This document shows, piece after piece, positions 9,124 through 17,980 of a stretch of 64,000 nt of DNA. The position numbers and the translations under genes are program-made. The notes under the pieces were generated by a model that was given only the letters and a program-made list of their open reading frames with translations, made no database searches and was not told the origin of the DNA. Origin of the DNA: a bacterium. GTDB lineage: Bacteria > Electryoneota > RPQS01. How positions within the stretch are numbered: position 1 is the stretch's first letter; each line of letters opens with the position of its first letter. The DNA lies in assembly GCA_016702305.1 (NCBI GenBank), contig JADJEH010000017.1:434001-498000 (forward strand), read 5' to 3'.

Positions 9124-9153
9124 CCGCCCCCGCAGCAATAGCTGCGGGGGCGG
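9124..9153 (+). terminator. 13-bp perfect hairpin between two co-directional genes
   Basis: ccgcccccgcagc (9124-9136) pairs perfectly with gctgcgggggcgg (9141-9153) around a 4-base loop. There is no T-tract. It lies 11 bases after one stop codon and 22 bases before the next start, so it may act as an attenuator or as an mRNA 3'-end stabiliser. Confidence 0.5.
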
Positions 9154-9174
9154 ACCATATCAGAGGTAGAACTA

Positions 9175-10818
9175 ATGCCACGACTCAAAGTCTGGGCTTG
9201 CATAACTCTATTTGCTGTACGGGCGGCGTATGCCGATACATTATATGTTGCTCCCGGATTTGATATTGCTGACGCTATCGCGGCGGCGGATTCCGGTGAC
9301 GTGATTCTGCTCGAGCCGGGTACGTTTGGCGGTCCAGTCTTGCCTTACGGGAAAGATCTAACCATTGCCAGCCGCTACCTGCTCGACGGTGACACGGCTT
9401 GGATTCGACAAACGATAGTAAGTGCGCCGGATGGTGATTCGTCGAGTACGGTGATTGCAGCGTATGGCGAGACCGCGCTGAATCTCGTTGGGTTCACCCT
9501 GCAGGGGGGATCGGGGACCTATGATGAACGCAACGAAATCTCCGGTGGGGGCGGGATGTATGTTCACGCAGCAAATGTCAATGTTCAGGCTTGCCGGTTC
9601 GACGGGGGACGAGCGCCATTGGGTGGCGGGGTGTTTGTCAGCGGCTCGGCATGGGAGTGGAATGCCCACGTCCGCATTCGTGATTCAGAGTTTAACGGCT
9701 GCAATGCGGATTACTGGGGGGGTGGCATTTATGCGGATTTCTGCTCGCTGACGGTGGCAAAATCGCTACTGGTAAATTTGACTTGCGACATGGCCGCAGC
9801 CGGAATCCACTCCGGAACGTCGCAAATTGCTATGGACTCGGTGGTTGTAGCGGGGTGCTTTGGTGGTGAAGGCGGAATTGGCCTTTACGAAGGATGGGGA
9901 CGAATTTATGCCTGTGAATTCGTTGGCAACGGAACTCCCTCGACGGGATTTTGCAACGACATTTCCGCAAACAACTTCTGGGGCGAAATCACGCGGTGTG
10001 TGTTTCGCAATACAGATGGATTGTGGCCGTCTGTTCACATAGGGGGACGGTATGGCAGCACGAGATTTGTCGGAAACGTCTTGGAAAACAACTCGACAAG
10101 CATGGCAACGGGAACGCTGATCGTCAACGACCCCAACAACACGGAGGTATCGCATAACATTTTTCGGAACAACACGAATGTTGAGGGTGGCGCGGTTTAC
10201 GCGTTCGGGCGGGCAACCGCGCGAGTAGAGTACAATACTTTCGTTGGAAACTCGAGCTTAAACCCATCCAAAGGGGCCGTGCTTCAGTCCGTCACGTTTG
10301 GTAGCCCACGTTTCAGCCAAAATATCATTGCTGGCAACGAAGGCGTCGCGGTGACGTTTTTTCCCGACTATCCGGTGGTTCTTGATGTACGATACAATTG
10401 GTGGGGGCACGCGAGCGGTCCGTATCACGAAGGGCTAAATCCGAACGGACAGGGGGATACGCTCTTCGGTGATTCCGTGTTATTTAGCCCGTGGCTGACC
10501 ACCCCACCGGACACGTCTATGCTGTTCGTGGTTGATCCGCGCGAGGTGCCAATAGCAGGCACTTGGGATTTACAGAGGGTGTTTCCAAACCCGTTCAACA
10601 ACGCCTTCACTGTGTCGGTGTCAGGTTTTGCAGATGAAAAATTCGAACTGGCGCTGCACAACATCCTCGGCCAAAAAGTAATGACCTTGCACCGCGGCTC
10701 TGCGACAGGTGGGATGTTCACGTTTTCCGTATCACCCGATATCGCAAGCGGTGTCTATTTCCTCGTTGCACATGACGGTCAGATTCGGGAGTCCATCAAG
10801 GTTGTGCTGTTGAAATAG
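9175..10818 (+). CDS. Secreted parallel beta-helix protein with sorting domain
   Basis: A 547-aa protein. A signal peptide (to about residue 20, ADTLYVAPGFD at the mature start) is followed by a right-handed beta-helix region (about 50-420). This has repeated short strands with Asn/Gly turns, such as GGGGMYVHAANVNVQACRF and GGAVYAFGRATARVEYNTF, as in PbH1/polymorphic-outer-membrane-like proteins. The C-terminal sorting domain starts at about residue 463 (VFPNPFNNAF ... IKVVLLK). Beta-helices of this type are often polysaccharide lyases or adhesins; no catalytic set could be identified. A site agaggtag precedes the ATG, and a bidirectional terminator follows. Confidence 0.8.
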   Translation: MPRLKVWACITLFAVRAAYADTLYVAPGFDIADAIAAADSGDVILLEPGTFGGPVLPYGKDLTIASRYLLDGDTAWIRQTIVSAPDGDSSSTVIAAYGETALNLVGFTLQGGSGTYDERNEISGGGGMYVHAANVNVQACRFDGGRAPLGGGVFVSGSAWEWNAHVRIRDSEFNGCNADYWGGGIYADFCSLTVAKSLLVNLTCDMAAAGIHSGTSQIAMDSVVVAGCFGGEGGIGLYEGWGRIYACEFVGNGTPSTGFCNDISANNFWGEITRCVFRNTDGLWPSVHIGGRYGSTRFVGNVLENNSTSMATGTLIVNDPNNTEVSHNIFRNNTNVEGGAVYAFGRATARVEYNTFVGNSSLNPSKGAVLQSVTFGSPRFSQNIIAGNEGVAVTFFPDYPVVLDVRYNWWGHASGPYHEGLNPNGQGDTLFGDSVLFSPWLTTPPDTSMLFVVDPREVPIAGTWDLQRVFPNPFNNAFTVSVSGFADEKFELALHNILGQKVMTLHRGSATGGMFTFSVSPDIASGVYFLVAHDGQIRESIKVVLLK

Positions 10819-10840
10819 TGTCATGATCTTCCGAGCAAGA

Positions 10841-10878
10841 CAGAAAAAACCCCGGTGATGAGCCGGGGTTTCTGTTTT
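10841..10878. terminator. Bidirectional intrinsic terminator
   Basis: aaaccccgg (10847-10855) pairs with ccggggttt (10863-10871) around the loop tgatgag. A T-rich tail lies on both sides (tctgtttt on +, ttttttctg on -). It separates the beta-helix gene (+) from rex (-), which converge here. The loop TGATGAG recurs in the terminator near 23,340. Confidence 0.8.
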
Positions 10879-10957
10879 CATTGTGCGAGAAGTTTGTGAT
10901 GATGTCCGGCCGCTTGATCCCCCTTACCTTCCCAGAGGACCAGAAGTACGAACGTTC

Positions 10958-11698
10958 CTACTGCTCCAGAATTTGCCGGGGCTTCTGGCCTTTGCTGGAG
11001 AGCGCGTAGGACAGCGCTTCGATTTCGATGGCCATGTTTTCGTTGCGGACGGCAACGCCCTTCGGGACGAAAATCGAGATTGGCGCGAAATTCAAGATGG
11101 CGCGAATGCCCGCTTCGACGAGCTGATCCACGACTTTCTGCGCGGCGTGCGCAGGCACGGCGACCACGGCGATCTTGATGTTCTCGTCTTCTATCACACG
11201 CTTGGCCTGCGCGAAGTCGCGTATGATATGCTCGCCGACGCTTTGGCCAACCTTTTGCGTGTCGCTGTCGAACACCACGCGAATCATGAAGCCCTGCTCC
11301 GCGAACTGCTTGAAATGTACGAGGGCGGTGCCGATATTACCGACGCCGACCAGACAGACATTCCAGGTGCGATGCAGACCCAGAATCTTGCTGATCGCGC
11401 GATGTAAATCCACCACGCTATAGCCCAGACCACGCCGACCGAACGCCCCGAAAAAGGAGAGATCCTTGCGCACCTGGGCGGCCGTCAAGCCGTTCAAGCG
11501 GCCGATCTCTTCCGAGGAGATTGTGGTCTTCTCGGCGCTGAGCGCGTTCTGAAGCGTGCGATAGTATTTGGAGAGCCGCTTAACCGTGGCATCGGAGACG
11601 CGGTTGCCCGGCTTGCCGTTCTTGGCGCTGGCGCGGGGCTTTTTGCGCGGCTTGCGCGCCTTCTTTGACTGTTGCTTTCCGGATTGCTGTTCCGCCAT
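10958..11698 (-). CDS. rex: Redox-sensing transcriptional repressor Rex
   Basis: 246 aa with the Rex architecture. A basic low-complexity leader (residues 1-30, Lys/Arg-rich, longer than usual) is followed by a winged helix (about 32-105, AQVRKDLSFFGAFGRRGLGY) and a Rossmann domain with the NADH loop VGVGNIGTALVHF. Rex binds DNA when NAD+ dominates and leaves it when NADH rises, controlling fermentative and respiratory genes. It is the last gene of a minus-strand unit with gyrA and a sugar transferase (10-base gaps), followed by a terminator. No convincing Rex operator was found in the window. Confidence 0.92.
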   Translation of the reverse strand: MAEQQSGKQQSKKARKPRKKPRASAKNGKPGNRVSDATVKRLSKYYRTLQNALSAEKTTISSEEIGRLNGLTAAQVRKDLSFFGAFGRRGLGYSVVDLHRAISKILGLHRTWNVCLVGVGNIGTALVHFKQFAEQGFMIRVVFDSDTQKVGQSVGEHIIRDFAQAKRVIEDENIKIAVVAVPAHAAQKVVDQLVEAGIRAILNFAPISIFVPKGVAVRNENMAIEIEALSYALSSKGQKPRQILEQ

Positions 11699-11708
11699 AG
11701 GAGATTAC

Positions 11709-13115
11709 CTACATTGCTCCCTTGCCCGAGATGACTGCCGCGAACGTGCGCAGCAGAATACGAATATCCAGCCAGAGGCTCCAGTTCTCGACGTAATACA
11801 GATCGTAAGCGGTGCGTTCTTCAATCGTGGTTTCACTGCCACGGAAGCCGTTGACCACCGCCCAGCCGGTCAGACCGGCCTTGACACGATGGCGATCGAG
11901 ATAGTTCGGAATGTACTCAGCGAACTTGTAAACAAATTCGGGACGTTCGGGACGCGGACCCACCAGCGACATGTCGCCGCGCAGCACGCTCCAGAATTGC
12001 GGTAGTTCGTCCAGCGACCAGCGGCGCAGAAAGCGCCCCACGCGCGTGACGCGGGGATCGTTGCGAACGGCCCAGACGGCGCCGGTGCCGGATTCGGCAT
12101 CAGTCTTCATCGTGCGGAATTTCAGCATGTCAAACTCATTGCCATCCATACCGACGCGCCGCTGACGGTAGAGGAGCGGCTTGCCGCTGTCGAGATAGAC
12201 CGCAATGGCAATGAGTGCGTACAGCAAAGAAAAGCCTACGATGATGAGAGCAGAGACAGAGAAATCCATTAGGCGTTTGGCAACGTAGCCCAAACCGGCC
12301 ATCGTTAACGTCTTCAGCTTGAGTACGGGTTTGCCGCTGATTTCAGTAACGACGACACGGGAGCGTGAGTAATCCACCGCGAGGGGCATATAGAGCAACT
12401 CAAGCGGCGTGCCTTCTGCAGCGCGCGCGACTTCGCCCAGCCGCGGCTCTTCATCGGAAGAAGGCGCGAGCATCACCGCATCGAGCTCATGCTCTTGCCA
12501 CAGGGCGCGCAGGGCGGAGACATCGCCGAGAGTGCGCCAGTCGGCAGATGGGGCTGGTCCAAGGGCACCGACGAGATCAAAGCCGCGGCTCTTCTGATCC
12601 GCAAGATTCATCCAAAGCCGGACGGCTTCCTTGCCGCTACCCCAGACGGCGATGCGCAAGACGCCGATGCCGCGCTGAAAAAGGCGCGCCGCATCCGTTG
12701 ATAAATAGCTCGGGCAACCACGAGCAGCGGTATCATCAGCGCCAGCGTCAAGAGAAATGTCAAGCGGGAGTAGCTGAACTCGCGATAGAAGAAGATCGCG
12801 GCCATGACGAGTCCCATCGCGAAGATCGCCCCACGCAAGATCCGTGCGATTTCGCGGTCGAGTGGGACGGAAACTTCGGTCGCGTAGTGATGATAGATAA
12901 TCTCCGCGCGTGGGAATCATCACGGCAGGATAGAGATCATTAATCGGACCCCAAAACCTGAGCAAGAACGCGCCTTCCGCCGCAGCGATGACTGCGGATA
13001 TGTCCATAACACTGCCTGCCAAGGGCAGCCAGAAGCTGGACAACAGAGACCGCTTGCGAGTCGAACCGCTGTTCGTGCGCGCGGTCGTTTTGGGTTCACG
13101 CCGAGTCACAGTCAT
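11709..13115 (-). CDS. Polyprenyl-phosphate sugar-1-P transferase, with two compensating frameshifts
   Basis: The C-terminal ~200 residues are a bacterial sugar transferase (PF02397): a membrane segment (ALIIVGFSLLYALIAIAVYL), then LLYRQRRVGMDG, FDMLKFRTM, WSLDELPQFWSVLRGDMS and VGPRPERPEF. It would load a sugar phosphate onto undecaprenyl phosphate to begin exopolysaccharide or O-antigen synthesis. The frame is open over 468 codons, but residues about 65-145 are nonsense in it. Between about 12,920 and 12,690 an alternative frame gives the expected sequence, including two membrane helices (FAMGLVMAAIFFYREF; RLTFLLTLALMIPLLVVARA). Two compensating indels, real or from sequencing, explain this. 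It lies 9 bases after gyrA. Confidence 0.82.
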   Translation of the reverse strand: MTVTRREPKTTARTNSGSTRKRSLLSSFWLPLAGSVMDISAVIAAAEGAFLLRFWGPINDLYPAVMIPTRGDYLSSLRDRSFRPTRPRNRTDLAWGDLRDGTRHGRDLLLSRVQLLPLDISLDAGADDTAARGCPSYLSTDAARLFQRGIGVLRIAVWGSGKEAVRLWMNLADQKSRGFDLVGALGPAPSADWRTLGDVSALRALWQEHELDAVMLAPSSDEEPRLGEVARAAEGTPLELLYMPLAVDYSRSRVVVTEISGKPVLKLKTLTMAGLGYVAKRLMDFSVSALIIVGFSLLYALIAIAVYLDSGKPLLYRQRRVGMDGNEFDMLKFRTMKTDAESGTGAVWAVRNDPRVTRVGRFLRRWSLDELPQFWSVLRGDMSLVGPRPERPEFVYKFAEYIPNYLDRHRVKAGLTGWAVVNGFRGSETTIEERTAYDLYYVENWSLWLDIRILLRTFAAVISGKGAM

Positions 13116-13124
13116 GCCATCTCG

Positions 13125-15635
13125 TTATGCCGGAGTTTCGAGTTCCATCTCATCGCCGTCATCCTCGTTGACGACCTTGGCGACGTCGGCGACCTTGTCG
13201 CCGTTGTCGAGCTTGATGACGCGCACGCCTTGCGTGACGCGGCTCATCGAGCGGATGTCCTTCACGCATTGGCGAATCACGACGCCCTGCTCGGTGATGA
13301 TGATCAGGTCGTCGGTGTCGCCGACTTCCTTCATGGCCAGCATACGCCCCGTCTTGTCCGTGGTTTTGAGTGCCAGCACGCCGCCCGCACCGCGCTTGGT
13401 CAGGCGATAGTCGGTCACGTCGGAGCGCTTGCCGTAGCCCTTTTCAGTAACGGTGAGAATCGTCGAATCGCCGCGCACCACGATCATGCCGACGGCATCC
13501 ACAGTCGGCTTGAGCAGCACGCCGCGGACACCGGTGGCCGAACGGCCCATCGCGCGTACGTCCGTTTCATGGAAGCGCACGGCTTTGCCTTCGGTCGTGC
13601 CGATGATCACTTCATTGCCGCCGTCGGTCAGCTCCGCGCCAAGCAATTCGTCACCGTCTGCGATATTGATGGCGATGATGCCGTTCGAACGCGGGTTAGA
13701 GAATTCAGAGAGGGCGGTCTTCTTGACCGTGCCGCGCTTGGTGCACATGAGCACATAGCGGTCGTCGGAGAACTCCTTGACGGTGACGTAAGCGCGCACC
13801 TTCTCGTCGGCGCTGCGTTCAATCAGGTTAACGAGCGCCTTGCCGCGCGAGCCGCGGCCCATGGATGGAATCTCGTATACCTTCAGCCAATAGCACTTGC
13901 CGCGGTCGGTGAAGAAAAGGATATAGTCGTGCGTCGAGGCGATGAAGAGCTGTTCGACCCAATCATCTTCCTTGGTCGTCGCGCCTTGCGAGCCGCGCCC
14001 GCCGCGGCCCTGTTTGCGAAAACCCGAGACCGGGAAGCGCTTCACGTAGCCCGCGTGAGAAATCGTGACGACCATCTCTTCGGGCGCGATCATGTCTTCA
14101 ATCGTGACTTCGGCCTCGTCGTCCACGACTTCGGTGCGGCGTTTGTCGCCGTACTTTTCCTTAATCTCCTCGAGTTCCTGCTTGACGACCGCCAATCGGA
14201 GCGCGCGATTCTCATCGCGAGCCAGCGGCTCGAGTTCGGCGATTTTGGCTCTGATGTCCCTAATCTCATCGGCGAGCTTCTGGCGTTCAAGTCCGGTCAG
14301 GCGAGCGAGACGCATATCAAGAATCGCCTTCGACTGCTTTTCGGACAGACCGAAGCGGTCGCGCAATTCCATCGCGGCGGTCTCGGGCGATGAGGCGCCG
14401 CGGATGATACTGATGACTTCATCAATATGGTCCACCGCGATTTGCAAACCGTCCAAGATGTGCAGGCGATCGCGAGCCTGCTCAAGTTCGAAGCGAACAC
14501 GGCGCAGCGTGACTTCGTTGCGGTGCTCGAGGAATTCGGAAATCAGATCGCGCAGCGTCAAGACGCGCGGCACTCCGTGCACGAGGGCGAGCAGAATCAC
14601 GCCGAACGATTCCTGCATCGGCGTATGCTTATAGAGCGACGCCATGACGACTTCAGGCACCGCTTCGCGCTTGAGCTCGATGACGAGGCGCATACCGTCG
14701 CGGTCGGATTCGTCGCGAATATCGGCGATACCTTCGATCTTTTTGTCGTTGACCAATTCCACGATGCGCTCGATCAGGCGCGTCTTGTTTACCTGATAGG
14801 GAATTTCGCTGACGACGATTTTGACGCGGCCACTGGCCTTCTCGGGCTGCTCGATATTGGCTTTGGCGCGCACGATCAGCCGGCCGCGGCCCGTCGTGTA
14901 GGCGTCGCGGATACCTTGACGGCCAAAAATGATGCCACCGGTGGGGAAATCAGGCGCGGTGACGTACTGCATCAGTTCGGCGGTCGAAAGCGATTCGTTG
15001 GCGATCATGGCGATCGCGGCGTCGCAGGCTTCGTGAAGATTGTGCGGCGGGATGCGCGTGGCCATACCCACCGCGATGCCGTCCGAGCCGTTGACGAGCA
15101 GATTGGGAAACTTGGCGGGCAACACCGACGGAATCTGGATGGATTCGTCGTAGTTGGGAACAAAGTCCACGGTGTTCTTGTCAATCTCGTCGAGCATCTC
15201 TTCGGCGATGCGGCTCATGCGCGCTTCGGTGTAACGCATGGCGGCCGCGCCGTCACCGTCCACCGAACCGAAGTTGCCCTGGCCATCCACGAGCGGATAG
15301 CGCAGCGAGAAATCCTGCACCATGCGCACGAGTGTGTCATAGATCGCCTGATCGCCGTGCGGGTGGTACTTACCCATGACGTCGCCGACGATACGCGCAC
15401 ATTTCTTGTAGGAGCGCCCCGCCCCGAGGCCCAGCTCAAGCATGCCGTAGAGTACGCGGCGGTGCACCGGTTTCAGACCGTCGCGCACGTCGGGCAGGGC
15501 CCGCGATACGATGACGGACATGGAGTAGTTGATGTACGAAGACTTCATTTCGTCTTCGACATTCACCGGGATGACGCGAGCGTCGCCGTTGCCGTTGCCG
15601 GCAAGCGGCAATTCGAGATTATCTTTGTCGGACAT
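13125..15635 (-). CDS. gyrA: DNA gyrase subunit A
   Basis: 836 aa, normal GyrA length. The catalytic tyrosine is Y135 in MRYTEARMS. The quinolone-determining region reads HPHGDQAIYDT: the position equivalent to E. coli Ser83 is Gln96, while Asp87 is kept as D100. The GyrA-box in the C-terminal beta-pinwheel is QGRGGRG (about residue 541), which supports a gyrase rather than topoisomerase IV. It acts with GyrB, encoded at 32.7-34.6 kb on the same strand, to introduce negative supercoils. It heads the unit gyrA - sugar transferase - rex. Confidence 0.97.
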   Translation of the reverse strand: MSDKDNLELPLAGNGNGDARVIPVNVEDEMKSSYINYSMSVIVSRALPDVRDGLKPVHRRVLYGMLELGLGAGRSYKKCARIVGDVMGKYHPHGDQAIYDTLVRMVQDFSLRYPLVDGQGNFGSVDGDGAAAMRYTEARMSRIAEEMLDEIDKNTVDFVPNYDESIQIPSVLPAKFPNLLVNGSDGIAVGMATRIPPHNLHEACDAAIAMIANESLSTAELMQYVTAPDFPTGGIIFGRQGIRDAYTTGRGRLIVRAKANIEQPEKASGRVKIVVSEIPYQVNKTRLIERIVELVNDKKIEGIADIRDESDRDGMRLVIELKREAVPEVVMASLYKHTPMQESFGVILLALVHGVPRVLTLRDLISEFLEHRNEVTLRRVRFELEQARDRLHILDGLQIAVDHIDEVISIIRGASSPETAAMELRDRFGLSEKQSKAILDMRLARLTGLERQKLADEIRDIRAKIAELEPLARDENRALRLAVVKQELEEIKEKYGDKRRTEVVDDEAEVTIEDMIAPEEMVVTISHAGYVKRFPVSGFRKQGRGGRGSQGATTKEDDWVEQLFIASTHDYILFFTDRGKCYWLKVYEIPSMGRGSRGKALVNLIERSADEKVRAYVTVKEFSDDRYVLMCTKRGTVKKTALSEFSNPRSNGIIAINIADGDELLGAELTDGGNEVIIGTTEGKAVRFHETDVRAMGRSATGVRGVLLKPTVDAVGMIVVRGDSTILTVTEKGYGKRSDVTDYRLTKRGAGGVLALKTTDKTGRMLAMKEVGDTDDLIIITEQGVVIRQCVKDIRSMSRVTQGVRVIKLDNGDKVADVAKVVNEDDGDEMELETPA

Positions 15636-15702
15636 TTGCTATCGTGTTAGACTGTCAGCGCTTATTCTTCGTCTATCGCACAGTGGTTCACACTGCCGTC
15701 GC

Positions 15703-16203
15703 TTAGGTGCCGTCGAGATGCTTGTACCAACTGAAGCCGTCACCCGAGATCGCCTTGGCGCGCATGACGATTTGGCCCGTGTGGTACGAGAAATGTTCGA
15801 CGGAGTGGTAGATCGCCTTCAACAAGGTGTATTCATAGCCCTGCACCGTGCGCTTCTCGGTCATCCGGGCCGGATCGAACTTGGCCAGCACGTGGCAGGC
15901 CTCGAGCACCGTTTGACCGAGCGCATCGAGCAGTTCTTCGCGCGACGCTCCTTCGCGCGCAGCGAATTCGCGCGAACGCTGGCGCTTGTCAGGCAATCCG
16001 CCGCAGTTGGAAACGATCCACTGGCGGACATTGCCCTCAAGATGCATTAACAGATTGGCCACGGAGTTCGAAGCTTCGTTGGGCCGCCACCACAACTGCT
16101 CAGGGGTCAGGCGTTCGCACGCCTCGCAGATGCGGTCGAAATGCTCGCGCAGAAAAGTCTCGCTGGCGAGCAGGAATTCAGTATTGGCGTCTGGCTTGTG
16201 CAT
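15703..16203 (-). CDS. DinB-like protein (DUF1572/DUF664 type)
   Basis: About 166 aa from the ATG at 16203 (an upstream in-frame start at 16251 would add 16 residues with no family character). It looks like a DinB four-helix bundle with three conserved histidines for a metal site: one in LLMHLEGN and two in HSVEHFSYHTGQ. Other DinB-type features are WWRPNEASNSVANLL and QIVMRAKAI. Members are putative metal-dependent enzymes, some of them thiol transferases. It lies 67 bases upstream of gyrA, and four other DinB-type proteins occur in this window. Confidence 0.8.
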   Translation of the reverse strand: MHKPDANTEFLLASETFLREHFDRICEACERLTPEQLWWRPNEASNSVANLLMHLEGNVRQWIVSNCGGLPDKRQRSREFAAREGASREELLDALGQTVLEACHVLAKFDPARMTEKRTVQGYEYTLLKAIYHSVEHFSYHTGQIVMRAKAISGDGFSWYKHLDGT

Positions 16204-16279
16204 GTGCGGAAAATATGAAGCATAAATTGCAGAGCGGCGCCGACCGGGCATGGCTTACGTCTCATTCTGCATACCCAAC

Positions 16280-16591
16280 TCAGTACTCGAAGGAGTCCTT
16301 CTCCTGCTTGCCGCCGGCCGGCTCGAATCTGAAATTGCAGTATACTTCCTTGCCGTCCACATAGGTGTGCACACCGATGGAGCTCTTGTTGCCCGGAAGC
16401 ACATCCACGAGACGATCGTAGGCGATTTCGGCGGCGCGAATCATATTGGCGTAGCCCTTCTGTTCGAATAGGATACGCAGGTGCGTTAAAATCTGCTGCT
16501 TGTTCTTGCATTGAGCAATAACCCGCTCAAAAGCATCCCAATTCACATCGTCAACGGGCTGCCAGCCGCGCTTGATTTTATCTTCAGACAT
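16280..16591 (-). CDS. Hypothetical 103-aa cytosolic protein
   Basis: A compact soluble protein starting MSEDKIKRGWQPVDDVNWDA, with an amphipathic helical middle (FERVIAQCKNKQQILTHLRI) and a beta-rich end (GVHTYVDGKEVYCNFRF). No signal peptide or membrane helix. It stands in a same-strand series with short gaps (20 bases downstream of the preceding reading frame), which supports it as a real gene. I do not recognise the family. Confidence 0.6.
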   Translation of the reverse strand: MSEDKIKRGWQPVDDVNWDAFERVIAQCKNKQQILTHLRILFEQKGYANMIRAAEIAYDRLVDVLPGNKSSIGVHTYVDGKEVYCNFRFEPAGGKQEKDSFEY

Positions 16592-16611
16592 TCTGTCTCG
16601 TACTCCGCGGC

Positions 16612-16998
16612 TTACTTGGATTTCTCGGCTTCCTTGGCGGCCCGGCGTGCTTCCTTGTCCGCGCGCTTGGCCTGCTTCTTTTCCATCTTGTGCTGCTTGG
16701 CGTCAATCTTGAGTTCCTTCATGCGCTTGGCAAGGTCCTTCTGCGAGATGTTGTTGCTCTTCAACTCGAGTTTGGCAGCTTGCAGGCGGGCGGTCAGGTC
16801 GGTGATCTCCTGTTGGAGTTCAATTGCGCGCTTGTCGAGCATCGTCTGCTCTTCGCGCATGGCGCGGCGGCGCATTTCCAGCGAATCGGCTTCATCGGCC
16901 AATTGCTCTTGCTTGGTGGGAGTGCTGTCCTGCGCGTAGTTCAACTTAGCGCCGGACACCAACAGTAACGCACACATCAAAAATAACAGCTTCTTCAT
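16612..16998 (-). CDS. Exported coiled-coil protein
   Basis: About 128 aa. A signal peptide (MKKLLFLMCALLLVSGAKLNYA) is followed by a long charged coiled coil (about 30-110; EEQTMLDKRAIELQQEITDL, LKSNNISQKDLAKRMKELKI) and a Lys/Ala/Glu-rich tail. It resembles small periplasmic coiled-coil proteins of the OmpH/Skp style in shape only. Two ATG codons are adjacent (17001 and 16998); the second is better spaced from the ggagg site. Function unknown. Confidence 0.65.
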   Translation of the reverse strand: MKKLLFLMCALLLVSGAKLNYAQDSTPTKQEQLADEADSLEMRRRAMREEQTMLDKRAIELQQEITDLTARLQAAKLELKSNNISQKDLAKRMKELKIDAKQHKMEKKQAKRADKEARRAAKEAEKSK

Positions 16999-17045
16999 CA
17001 TTCCTCCGGGAAAGTCAAGAGTTTTAGTCTAAAAGGTGAAGCGAA

Positions 17046-17381
17046 TCAGGCCGCGCGGCCTGGATCGGGAAAGTCGCGATAGAGCGCGGACTTGAAATCG
17101 GTGACCATGACGAAGACCTTGCGATGAAGGTCTTCCATTTCGCCGACGCGCTGGGCGACGTCGCCGAAGGTGTTTTCGAGTTCGACCAGCGAAGGGAATT
17201 CCATCGTGATATGAAATTCACCCAACTCCGCCGGCCCGAAACCCAATTTGCGGCGCGTCATGCGCCACGCTTTCATCTGCCCGTGTGCGATCAGAAATTC
17301 CATATAGCCGCGCACGTTCTCGCAGAACTCGAGGTCGCGGCGGGATTCCTTCAGGTTCACCCAGACGTGGTAGATGTTCAT
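17046..17381 (-). CDS. DUF6614-like small protein
   Basis: 111 aa from the ATG at 17381, which overlaps the stop of the upstream gene by 4 bases (ATGA). It starts MNIYHVWVNLKESRRDLEF, followed by RMTRRKLGFGPAELGEFHI and the ending SALYRDFPDP. This pattern fits small ferredoxin-like alpha/beta proteins named DUF6614 as I remember them. No catalytic residues are known. It is translationally coupled to the membrane protein encoded just upstream. Confidence 0.65.
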   Translation of the reverse strand: MNIYHVWVNLKESRRDLEFCENVRGYMEFLIAHGQMKAWRMTRRKLGFGPAELGEFHITMEFPSLVELENTFGDVAQRVGEMEDLHRKVFVMVTDFKSALYRDFPDPGRAA

Positions 17382-17956
17382 CGGGATTTGGTCCCCAACT
17401 TCGCCAAAACCATCCCGCCGAACGCCCAGCGGATAGCACCGTCCAGGATGTTCACGAGGACGTAGCCGGATGTGAAACTCCACCAAATCCACTGCTCAAG
17501 CTGCACCAGCGCCATGCCGACCGTGCCGGCAATCACCACGAACAACACCTTGCCCATGAACGTCAAGTTGGGTACGGCTTGCAGAAGAAACAGCATCATG
17601 AACGACATCAGCACGAGGGCCGCGAAGTCGAGAATCATCGGCGTCGCCATGCCGTCCTTACCTTCGCGATGGAACGACATGAAGATGTTCGGCCCCCTCG
17701 CACCCTTGTCCCACGCTTCGTTCATGCGCCGCTCTTGTTGCTCGCTTGTCAACCCCTCGTCGAGCATTCCGGCCATGGGCGCCACGTAGATTCCCGAAAC
17801 GGGCGCTTCCTTCATCAGCACCTCGGCAACAAGGTCTTCATCACGAAAAGTCTGCATCGTCGCCTCGTGCCACGGCAGCATCATGTGCGAGGCCGCGCCC
17901 CAAGCAAACATCACCAGTCCGGATAGAATTCCCGCCAGCCAAAAGCGTGCACCCAT
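17378..17956 (-). CDS. Small integral membrane protein, unknown
   Basis: 192 aa with about four membrane helices: residues 5-25 (WLAGILSGLVMFAWGAASHM), 108-127 (DFAALVLMSFMMLFLLQAV), 135-155 and 160-180. A strong ribosome-binding site (aaggagg) sits 5 bases before the ATG. A soluble loop of about 80 residues follows the first helix. It overlaps the next gene by 4 bases. No named family is recognised. Confidence 0.6.
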   Translation of the reverse strand: MGARFWLAGILSGLVMFAWGAASHMMLPWHEATMQTFRDEDLVAEVLMKEAPVSGIYVAPMAGMLDEGLTSEQQERRMNEAWDKGARGPNIFMSFHREGKDGMATPMILDFAALVLMSFMMLFLLQAVPNLTFMGKVLFVVIAGTVGMALVQLEQWIWWSFTSGYVLVNILDGAIRWAFGGMVLAKLGTKSR

Positions 17957-17980
17957 GACGACCTCCTTGTGAGTGTGATG

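Noticed and set aside
14427..15650. 407-codon frame opposite gyrA, and similar ones opposite gyrB and the serine hydrolase
   Set aside because: They mirror essential or recognisable genes and have antisense-type composition.
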